NCBI GenBank assembly: GCA_012862575.1
Contig: BLSF01000048.1
Span: 253,797 to 317,796 of the forward strand
Reading direction: 5' to 3'
Origin: Parietichytrium sp. I65-24A
Taxonomy: Eukaryota; Sar; Bigyra; Thraustochytrida; Thraustochytriidae
DNA length: 64,000 nucleotides
Shown here: in pieces, positions 11,122-21,200 of the stretch
Layout of the letters: each line of letters starts with the position of its first letter
How positions within the stretch are numbered: position 1 is the first letter of the stretch
The notes under the pieces: generated by a model
Told to the model about the DNA's origin: nothing
Databases searched by the model: none
The model's input: only the letters and a program-made list of their open reading frames with translations
Program-made: the position numbers and the translations under genes

Positions 11122-14100
11122 ATGTCGGAAGAGCGAACAAGGCAACTTCAGAAGGCGATGAGCCTGGAAAGCATTCCGTCGATACCTGGCTTTCAGGCTC
11201 GTCCGGTGACCAGGGGAGGTGGTCACTTCAAGCCACAGAGGTTTACTCTGGGGCATAATGGCCGCTTCGAACGCGAGTTCCCGAGCACCCTGCAAGGCGC
11301 ATCGGAGCAAGTCATTCTGCAAAAGGATGAGCTCCTCAAGCAATGGCAAGAGATTGCAGAGCAGGAGAAGCTGCGCCAGTACGCAGAAGATCAGAAGGCA
11401 CGCATGATGGTGTCTCCAAAGTCGCTCTCGACGACCAAGTCTGTCGACGCGCTTCGTGTGCCACCCTCATGGCTGAAGCACAATCGTGACGTTCTTCGCT
11501 TCTTCATGTACTTTCAAGAGCCTGTCTTCGAGTCTTCCATCGAAACATATCGCGTCCGCAAATGTGTGGCGTTCTTTTATCTCGAGGACGGCAGCATCTC
11601 CATTAACGAGCCGAAGGAGAGTAACTCCGGACTTTCTCAAGGTTCCTTTCTCAAACGTGCCGTCGTTACGAACGACAGTGGCGAGAATCTGACCCCTGAA
11701 GACTTTTTGGTGGGCAAGGAGATCACCATCCATGGCAGGACATTCCGTGTGGTTGATGCCGATGTGAAGACGCGCAACTACTTTGTGCAGAATGGAGTGC
11801 TTGTGGACGACGCTGAGCCATACCCTGAGGATCCGCATAGACGCAAGATCCGCACAAGTGCCGAGGCTGCGCTCTTGAGGAAAAGCCCTAAAGCAAGTCC
11901 GAACGCACGCAAGGGCGGTCTCAACAGTCTGCTTAAAAACGACCAGACACTCAAGTTCATGGTCTTGTGGGATGACACCTCTAGGCTTTACGGCCAGAAG
12001 AATTTCTACAGTCTCCACTACTTTCTTGCCGATGACACTATGGAGATTCGGAAAGTCGCTTCTGGACATCAGGGCAACAACGACTTCCCTGTCCTTCTCA
12101 AGCGCTCCAAGCTTCCTCGCGATGTTGACGATACCGACGCTGGGTTCGTTACCTCCGAAGATCTTGTGTGCGGGCAGATGATCAACTGCTGGGGTCGCCA
12201 GCTTATGCTCCTAAAGTGCACCGACCCTTTCACAACGAGCTACTACGAGCGCGTGCACGGCTTCAAGCAGCCTGTTGTTCAAATTCGCGAGGAGCACAAG
12301 CCAATTATTAAGAAGGTCATTCCTCCTTACAATGGCTTCGGTTCCGAGGCAGATTCTCTTGCAAATTGCTTGAATCTCATCCCGAAACCAGTAAGTCAAG
12401 ACCTCCACAGATTTCTCAACAATCGAGGTAAAACTCTCCGCTTCAAGGCCATGTTTGTCAATCCAGGGCCGGAGGACAAGGACCGCCGCTTCCAGATCAC
12501 TTACTACATGGACGATGACACTTGTGCCGTGTACGAACCTCCTCGTCGCAACAGTGGCATCCTTGGGGGCAAGTTCTTGGAGCGTGGCAAGTACAAGAAA
12601 CCAGTTCGCGCAAAGGCTCGGTCTACCAGCGACCTCAAGCTTCTCAAGGATACCATCTTGGACAAGATCCAGTCTCGTATGGTCGGCGGTCCGTACGTCC
12701 TTTTGCGTGCATTCAGGAAATTCGGCTCTGATGAAAACGGATGTATTTCGTTCGAGAACTTCAAAATCGGGTTGCGTTCTATTGGAATTCTTCCGACTGC
12801 CTTCTCAGACGAGCAGCTTGAGCGCTTATTCAGACTTTATGATAAGAGCGGGGACATGAAGATTGACTACCAGGAGTTTGTGGATCACGTTATGCAGGAT
12901 AAGCCTATCGCTGCGAACGAAGCGCGCTTCACATTACGCTGGCTGCGAACCTCTGACTTTTACGTTGGGGCCGTCATTCAGTTCGTCTTTCAGCAAACTG
13001 GAGCAATGACCCAGGAGTTCGAGATTCTTTCTGCCGACCAGCCAACTCTGGACCTTATGCAGGATCATCCTAGTGATTTCCCGAAGTCAAATGTAGAGGC
13101 GATCGCGTCAATGCTTGCGGAAACGTTGAGCGAAAACCATGTAAACGTCAACGAAGCCTTCAGAGTCATCGATACGCAAGGGAAGGGTTGGATCCATCCC
13201 GGAGAGTTCGGTCAGCTCTTGCGTGCCTGGGCTCTCGACTTTGGCCTCATTGCCGATGACCTCACCGAGCACGAGATGCAAACTCTAGTTCGCCACTACG
13301 ACCGCGATAGCGACGGCCGTATTTATTATGATGAGTTCGCAAACGCGCTCAAGAAGAAGAAGCCTCTCGACAACAAGCCTCAGGAGCAGAGAATTAGCAT
13401 TGAAGCAGCTACCGAGGTCATCTTTGACAAACTCCAGAGCTTGAAGGATGTAGATATCATGGCCAAGTTCGTAGAGATCGATGAGGACAACAGTGGAAAG
13501 ATTTCTTGGGAGGAGTTCCAGCTCATGTTGCGCCGTTTCGATATCTACCTCAACAACGAGAAGGACAAAGCTTTTCTCATGCTCAGATTTGACGCTAACG
13601 GCGACGGTCTCATCGACTACAAGGAGTTTTGCGACAGCCTGTTCGTCATTGAAACCGTCAAGGAGAACGGCCAGCTAAGAAAGCGCCTTATTCCTCGAGA
13701 CCCCAAACAGCTCTTGGAGAGCAACACTCAAGACCAGGATGAAAAGGACACTGACAACATGTACGAGTACAAGTCTCTTCTCTCGAGTGCGCAAAATAAT
13801 CAGAGCGAGTTTGTGCAGCTTCGAGAGATGATGACTGGCTTCTCGGCCAAGTTTATCTCCCGCAGGAAGCTACTGCAGAAAGTCCTCGCATCTTACGACA
13901 TTGACGGTACAGGATTCGTGCTTCAGCGCGAGTTCGCCGAAGCTTTGCAGCGCGCAAACGCCGAATACACCCCTCGCGAGCGTATCAAGCTCATTTCCTA
14001 CATCTTCCCTGAACCTGACTACGAACTTGACTACCTCAAGTTCATGGATATCTTCTTTTCGCAAGATATCAGTGCGGCTCTTCAAACTTTCGGCCATCTC

Positions 14101-14133
14101 GTTTCCGAGCTTTCTGATCAGGCCGACGAATAG
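11122..14133 (+). CDS. EFHC/RIB72-type DM10 and EF-hand axonemal protein with nested EF-hand pair
   Basis: A 1003-residue protein of the EFHC1/EFHC2/RIB72 family, which are inner proteins of the axonemal doublet microtubule; it is therefore evidence for a flagellated stage. The ATG at 11122 is the first credible start. DM10 domains lie at about 120-235, 275-380 and 435-640. The third is split: after the strand ending LERGKYKKP (about 493) there is an insert of about 113 residues holding an EF-hand pair, and the domain then resumes with SDFYVGAVIQFVF. Three more EF-hand pairs follow, with canonical loops such as YDRDSDGRIYYDE, IDEDNSGKISWEE and FDANGDGLIDYKE; the final partner is degenerate. 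Typical EFHC proteins are about 640-750 residues with a single C-terminal EF-hand region, so this one is longer and more calcium-rich. No intron is needed. Confidence 0.88.
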   Translation: MSEERTRQLQKAMSLESIPSIPGFQARPVTRGGGHFKPQRFTLGHNGRFEREFPSTLQGASEQVILQKDELLKQWQEIAEQEKLRQYAEDQKARMMVSPKSLSTTKSVDALRVPPSWLKHNRDVLRFFMYFQEPVFESSIETYRVRKCVAFFYLEDGSISINEPKESNSGLSQGSFLKRAVVTNDSGENLTPEDFLVGKEITIHGRTFRVVDADVKTRNYFVQNGVLVDDAEPYPEDPHRRKIRTSAEAALLRKSPKASPNARKGGLNSLLKNDQTLKFMVLWDDTSRLYGQKNFYSLHYFLADDTMEIRKVASGHQGNNDFPVLLKRSKLPRDVDDTDAGFVTSEDLVCGQMINCWGRQLMLLKCTDPFTTSYYERVHGFKQPVVQIREEHKPIIKKVIPPYNGFGSEADSLANCLNLIPKPVSQDLHRFLNNRGKTLRFKAMFVNPGPEDKDRRFQITYYMDDDTCAVYEPPRRNSGILGGKFLERGKYKKPVRAKARSTSDLKLLKDTILDKIQSRMVGGPYVLLRAFRKFGSDENGCISFENFKIGLRSIGILPTAFSDEQLERLFRLYDKSGDMKIDYQEFVDHVMQDKPIAANEARFTLRWLRTSDFYVGAVIQFVFQQTGAMTQEFEILSADQPTLDLMQDHPSDFPKSNVEAIASMLAETLSENHVNVNEAFRVIDTQGKGWIHPGEFGQLLRAWALDFGLIADDLTEHEMQTLVRHYDRDSDGRIYYDEFANALKKKKPLDNKPQEQRISIEAATEVIFDKLQSLKDVDIMAKFVEIDEDNSGKISWEEFQLMLRRFDIYLNNEKDKAFLMLRFDANGDGLIDYKEFCDSLFVIETVKENGQLRKRLIPRDPKQLLESNTQDQDEKDTDNMYEYKSLLSSAQNNQSEFVQLREMMTGFSAKFISRRKLLQKVLASYDIDGTGFVLQREFAEALQRANAEYTPRERIKLISYIFPEPDYELDYLKFMDIFFSQDISAALQTFGHLVSELSDQADE

Positions 14134-15206
14134 GTCGCGCCGATTCCAGTCTTGACCGGCCCCCCAGCCCCAGCCCCAGCCAGCATCGCCATTGACTGAT
14201 GCGCGCACCTCTCTTTATCTGAATCTCCAATCTCACCCATCTCCCTTTAGCTCCTAGCTTTTACCAGATCCACACACCAGTTTCTTGTTCTCTCAACATC
14301 TCCATCTCCTTGTCCAATCGCACCTTTTCTCTCTCGTATAATTTGCTCGTATCTCCCATACATTGGCAGTGAACACTCATTGGTTCACGATTGCCTTCTT
14401 TGCCTACATAGTGCCTACATAGCAGTACCGGTACGATAAGGTTAGTTTCCAACGGTCGAAACCGTCGAAACGAGGCTGGGATACCCCACGGCTTACTTGC
14501 ATTTGTCGCCTTGGCGCCATGGTTGCCATGGTCATGACAGTCATGACCTGACATAACCTGACATAAGCCTATCACACATCACATATGACACGAGTGAGTG
14601 TGTGAGCGAGCGTGTATGAAGAATATGAAGAATATGAAGAATATGAAGAATATGAAGAAGAGAGTCGAAGAGCCTTTGCACAATTGTGCAAGGTACAGAC
14701 GCTTGCTTAGTCAAATCCATGAAAACGTTGGTTGGCCCAAGAAGCTTAAGTTAGTTTCAGTTGCGTCCATCGATGTCCATCGTTTCGGATGTCCGTCAGT
14801 CCGAGTCTCTGCACCAAGTAAGGCTCCCGAGGATCATCCGCTGTTTTCTCTCTCCTCTTGGGAGCGGCCAACTCTGTTCCAAAGTAGTCGCTTCTTTATG
14901 CCACCGCGTTCTGCCTGAGGCTTCCATAAAAAAGTAGCGAAACGCACCGGACTTTTGAGTTCTGGTCTCAACTTGCTTTTGCTCTTGCCCTTGCTCTTGC
15001 TTGTGCTTTCTCAGGACGCGAGACAGGAAGGAAGGAAGCAAGGAAGGAAGGCAGGGAAGGACGGAGGCGGCCAAGTCGGCCGCGAATGGGAGGTGACGGG
15101 GCACAGGGCATTTGAGGCAGGTTTGGAACAGGCTCTGCGGGCTGTTTGACTCCGTCGGGGTGATTGGCTCGTCACGAGCGTTGGATGGTGGAGCGCTGGA
15201 GGAGAG
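14134..15206. other. Intergenic: EFHC 3' flank and nicotinamidase-channel promoter region
   Basis: About 1.07 kb between two genes on the same strand. It contains a CCCCAGCCCCAGCC run just after the EFHC stop, a 9-bp tandem repeat (listed separately), a GTACCGGTAC palindrome near 14426, and GGAAGGAAG-type purine repeats at about 15025-15060. No recognisable gene is present. Confidence 0.6.
14615..14659. repeat. 9-bp tandem repeat TATGAAGAA, 5 copies
   Basis: Five exact head-to-tail copies of TATGAAGAA, a simple microsatellite upstream of the nicotinamidase-channel gene. Confidence 0.95.
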
Positions 15207-18200
15207 ATGGCCGCTGATCCCGTGAGAGCGCTGCTGATAATTGATGTGCAGAACGACTTTATCGACGGGAGTCTGGCCGTCCCGGGTGCGAAGGATATAC
15301 TGGACGTGGTGAATGGGCTGCGGAGAAAGCAGTTTGATTATGTGTATTTGTGCCTGGACTGGCACCCTGTAAACCACTGCTCTTTTCGGACGAACAACCC
15401 CGGGGCGGAACTGTTTCAAGTGCTCTACCTGCCTAACACGGGGGATGCGCAGCGGATGTGGCCGGATCACTGCGTGGAAGGGTCGCGAGGAGCGCAGCCG
15501 CACGAGGATCTCTTGATCGAGCCCAGTGACATCTGGTCCTTTGCAGGGACCAACCCGCGACGAGACAGCTACTCGGTGTTCAAAGACAATGGCAGCAAGC
15601 ACTTCACGGACATGGTCAACTCGCTTCGTGAAAACAACGTGTCCGAGATTTATGTGACGGGTCTGGCAACTGATTACTGTGTGCAGTACACGGTGCTGGA
15701 CGCGAAGGTGTACCTAACAAATGCAGAAGTGTTTGTGATAGAGGACGCCTGTCGCGGTCTGAGTGAGGAAGGGGTGGAACGGGCGTATAAATCTTTCGAG
15801 CTTGAAAAGGTGAAGGTGATCAAGTCGACCGGAAAGGAGATCGGCTTTATACCGAATCGCAAAACAAGGTTTGATGGAAAGCTTGAGCTGTTGCGGCCCA
15901 ATCTATTTCGTGGTCAGAAAATTCCGGACTTGGACGAAGCGTACGAGGCTATTGTTTGCGGGGCATCTTTGAGCAGAAAAAAGTTGAAGGCGCTCGTAAA
16001 AGCTGGAGCTATTAATCACGAATGCTCTTGGAGCGCAGCAACTCTGCTGCACGCGTCCAGCGAAAGAGGTAGCTTGAATGATATTGCCCTCATATTTGAA
16101 GTAGGCGGCTCGCAGCTTGACAGCACAAAATTAAATTGTCGCGGAGAGAATGCTCTTATGCTTGCTATTAGACACTTGGTCGGCCATCACAGGGTCAAAA
16201 CGATAAAAGCAATTCTGCGTCACTCCAGCGAAAGCCAACGCAAGCTCCTTTTGCACGCAAAAACGCTTGAACAAGAGCAAACAGTACTGATGATGGCTTG
16301 TCAGCAAGGCGACTTAGAAATTGTGGAGTTATTACTAGAGACAGATCACAGCGTGGAGCACCTCTCCCAAAAGTCGAAGTTTAAGAAAACGGCCCTTATG
16401 TACGCAAGCATGAAAGACACCCCAGAAGCCGGCGCAATAGTGGAGCTTTTGTTGCGTTCGAGGCAGCCCGGGACGGAGCGTCTAAAACTAATATCTGCAG
16501 TGGATTCTGAAGGTTGGAACGCCCTTCACTTTGGCGCAAAGTCGGGTTGCCTTGCAAAGGTGGACTGGGGCCGGGCGCTGGGTACCGCGGATCTTGTCGC
16601 CTGCCTTCCTTTTAATAACCGCACCTCCGATGGGCTGGGATTCTCCGTGCTGCAGCTGGCAGCCTGCAATGGACACGATGAGGTGATCCGTACTATATTA
16701 GAACTGTGCGAGGTTGATTCTGAAAGAAATTCGGAGAAATCATCACTTGCTCTTGCGGTGAACAATACAATTCGAGGCACAGGGGACACGGAGCTGGACT
16801 TGTCATTGAAGAGGGGTCACCTGGAATGCTCGCGGCTTTTGCTGCGGCTTTCTGCGCATGCTTCCACCGAATCAGACAAAATGCAAGAACTTTTGCACCG
16901 ACTCGTGTTGATGGGCGACGTCGAGGCGTGTGAAAGTATTCTCGACTTTGCGGACGAGAACGAAATAGTCATCGACGAAGCTCTCGTAGTACTCACTCAA
17001 AGAATGGAATCCCCGGAAACGTGCACATTCTCCTTCGCCAATTACACGCATCCTGTGCAACAATATCTACACTTTTGCGAATTCTGCTCCGCTTGGGTGT
17101 GCTTGGTGTGCAAGGACCGATGCCATGGCCGTGACACCTGCCGTAGTAAGCTTCGCAATCTCGACTTGGAGCACTCTCCAAGCAAGGGGTGGAGACGTAG
17201 GGATATTCAAGTATGCTACTGTGAATGCCCTCGGGAATCTTGCTGTGCCAGCTCGGACTTGGATTTACGAGAAAAAGAAGCAAGAACCTTTAGTCCAGCC
17301 CCGATTCACACTGGTCACATTTGCTTGGATGGCCCGCTCATCCACCTGTCCAAAATGCTTGCAAGAAACATTCACAACGTTTGGGCGCAAGAGAAGCATG
17401 ACGACGGATGGGCGTACAGCAAAAGCAGAGACGACTCCAAAAAGTTGCATCCTTTACTTCTCCCATTCGATACGTTGACCGAAGAGGCTGCAAAGTATAA
17501 TACGGATATCTCAATCGAGACGATAAAGGTAATCAAAGCTCTTGGGTACGAATTGATTCCTCCAGCGAGTAAACAAAACACCGAGAAGGCACTCGAGGAA
17601 GCTCTTCATCTCCCAGACAAAGTCTCACCCAAATCACATAGAGCGAGCACTGTGGAAGATAAGTTTGCTGATATTGCTTGGCGGCCGACCGACCCGAAAT
17701 GCAGTCCCATGGACACAAACAAAATTACTCTTCCGCAAGAGCTTAAGGAGCTGGTGGAATGCGTTGCCAAGAATTCTCATGAGGTTTGGGCCTCGGAAAA
17801 AGTTCGGAAGGGCTGGAGATACGCTCCGGCTAGAAACATCAAGGTTGGTTTAAAGCTGAACAAGTCGCTAGTTCCTTTCGCAGCCCTCGACGAAAGTGAG
17901 AAAAAGCATCTTCTCCACGGTTCCACGGAAATGATAAAGGCAATATGTTTGCTGGGATACAGGGTAGTAAAGGAAAGCGACGACAGATCTGCACCGTCCC
18001 GATTACGACGGACCATGGAGAGGTTTCTTCCGCCGTCTCAGATATCTGCAGAGTCGTGCCACAATCTGATCGAAACCCGGAGGGAGCTCTTCAATCAGTA
18101 CCTTTTTGCCGCCACACGCCGCGGCCAATTCAACTCGATAGACATACTGATCGCCACCCAACAAAGTATGCACGTGGGAGCAAATCTAAATGCGCAGGAC

Positions 18201-21200
18201 AAGTTTGGGCACACTGCATTGTACATCGCAGTAAAGCGCGGCCACGCGCAGACAGTCAGGCGGCTCTTACAGCTGCACGTTCGTATTGATTTGAAAGATA
18301 ACAATGGTGTCTCCTCGCTTGCACTGGCAGCTTACCTTGGCAACCTAGACCTCTGCCAAGAACTTGTCCGCCACGATGCTGACATCCTTTCGGTTGATAC
18401 AATGGGCTTCACGCCCTTGCATCATGCAGCGTACCGTGGAAATCTTGAGGTATGTGGGTATCTGGTTGAGTGTCTTCAACTGCGTTATCAAACCACCTCT
18501 GTTGTCAACCTAAATTCTAGTTCAGTCCTTCACGTAAAGGGTCTCCCTCAAGGGAGTGGGTCTTTTAATGGCGCGGAAAGCCCGAGGTTGGACGGTGCCA
18601 AGAAGAGTATGATGAAAAGACTGAGCTTCAAAACTGGACAGCATCTCAAGCTAGATCGCAGCTCAACCAAGATTTCGCCGCTCCCAATGAAAGCGCATTC
18701 CCCCAAGGTGAACAACTTTTTGGACGGAAGTTCAATGCAGCGAGGTAGTCCTCGCTCTCCTTCACGATCCGAGAGTGGGTTGGAGGACGACGCTCTTTCG
18801 GCACAGTATTCGCTGACTTCTTTTTCCCCGTTGTCGCTTGCCATTTTCATGAACCAGATCAACATTGTGGAGCTTTTGATCAAGAGCGGTGCGGATCCAA
18901 TGCTTTCCGACGATTCTAGCAACAATGCCGACAAGTCATTTCCGCCATATATTCGAGCGCTGCTGCACCATATTTTCACTGCAAGTGAAGTGGATGGACT
19001 GCGAGAAGAAATCTCGCTCCGGGCTGTTCAGGAAGAATCGTTTTCCATGAAATCGTCGCCATTGGGGCAATTTATGACCGGCTACCAGCAGGGCCAAGTG
19101 TCCAACATGAACGACGGCGGGTTCAGCAAGCTAGCAGAGCAGACAATGGGAATTCAATCCGCTTGGGCTGCTGCTTCTCATTTCGCTCGCCGGCCGTCAT
19201 TTTCGCGAGGCGATTCTCACCTTGAGCTCCAAAATCAGACCACGCGAGAGCTCAACCATGCTCTTGACCAAGCCCAGGAGCGACTGCAAGGAGCTGCCAA
19301 GATGATCCAGGCGCTCAATAGTTCCGAGCGCGTCACTCGCTGGCGAAAGGTTAACGCTTTAAAGCAGTTTTACAGGGAGACGGTGCTCAAGGCAATCATG
19401 ATCCTTGCATTTGCATTTAACGTTCAATTGGCGCCAGACTATGATGTGGCATCCGAGCAGCAGTGGAAGTCGAGGATACATGAGCATTTGGCGAGAATCC
19501 TGGAGGAGATTGAGACGGTGGAAGACTTTCAGCAATCGTTCTTGTCGCGAGTCATTCGATTGGACAACACATCGAACGCTGCCACGTTTTTGAACTTTAA
19601 TTATCTTATTGGCGCGATTCGCTACGTTCAAAAGGAGCACACTTCCTCCGGATACTTTGATTATGACGAGTTCGTGGATTACGATCTTGGACGTGAGCCT
19701 GTGGCAACTTCGCTTGACATTGTTCCTCAAAGTGCAGAAAACATGACCACTTTTCTTTTGCAAAGTGGACCATCAACGAATCCACTGACTTTGCAAAGCT
19801 TGAATTTCGAGATTAACTTGTACAACCCGTTCTACGACATATTTGGAATTGTAGATGTCGAGTTGTCGAGCTCGTTCTTCGACGTTCCCGAGTTAACTGC
19901 TACAGTCCGGGAGTTCCGACTCAATTACAAGCGATTTCCTCCATCCAGGGAGTTTCAGGTGCTCCTAATCACATTGGCCATCCTGTTTATAGGGCATGGA
20001 ATTCGGCATTGGTACTTGAAACGAGGCAAGCGGAAAGACTTGCGCACCCAAATTCTTGCGGTGATCCTCCTGGTAATCATTCTCGTTGTGGACATTTTTG
20101 TGTATGAATGGAGTCGCCATATACACGCCGACTCAAAGCTTGAAGAATTTCAGGATCTTCGGTCTATCCAGCGGCTCTTGGAAATGGAGCGCAGGGCTTT
20201 CGGGTTTTTCTTGTTCCTTAGCACGGTTCCGTTGCTGAACGCAGCTAGAACGATTCCAAGTGTTGGCCCAGTCATTGTGGCTCTTTTGAACACAATTACG
20301 AATATGGCCGTGATCATTTACCTTGCAGTTGTCGCAAGCGCATGCATGCTCATTTCCTTGAGTTTTCACGTCAGCTTTGGCACGGAGGTTTTTGAATGGA
20401 GCACCCTTTGGAAGACCTTCGAGAATCTGTTTCACAATCCCTTCATTCAGGTATGGGATACCATGAGATCAATTTTTGCGGAATCTACTTCTGGAATGGT
20501 CCTTTCGGTAGCCTACATATTGTTCGGGACCATCACAATCAATTTGCTGATTGCCGTCGTGTCGGACGTCTATCCTAGAGAAAGAAAAGCAAGCGATAGC
20601 CTGTGGGAGACAATTGTAACCCAGGGAATCGAGAATGACCTATGGTACGCTCGGCTCAGCAGCTCAAAGCGCAATAAATGGTGTTGCTCCAAAAGTACAG
20701 TGTCTGAAGCCGAATCTTTTCGAAAATTGGAGGGCGACCTGAGCATCGAATATTGGCAAGAAGAGGACATACTGAAAGGCAAAGAGGGCATCCGATACAG
20801 CGCAAATACGAAAGCGGCTCAACCCGCAGACTCTGAAACTGAGATGCGAGTGAGAAAGTTGGAAGAGGACGTGAGGACGTTTTTGACGAAAGGTAGTATC
20901 CAGCGATCTGAGTACGCTGGTGGCCATCCCGTTAGTGCAAGAAGCGGTGAATTAACTGGTCGCAGTTACTATGGCGAATTCACGGGTGACGGTGAACAAA
21001 AGCCCTCCTCTTCTTTCGAAGCAAAATCTCAAGGAGTCGAAAACAGGCTTAGGGACTTGGAGTCCAAACTGGACCTACTTCTTGGAAAACTTGACCACTT
21101 GATTCCCGCTCAGAAAAACAGCAGCACTGTTTCAGACCCATGGAGAGCTCGTGCAGCAGCAAATGAGACTATGATGGCCGAGGGCGGTGATGCGGGCATT

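Noticed and set aside
11467-12069. 200-codon minus-strand frame inside the EFHC gene
   Set aside because: It is antisense to DM10 domains that are clearly coding. It has no domain of its own.
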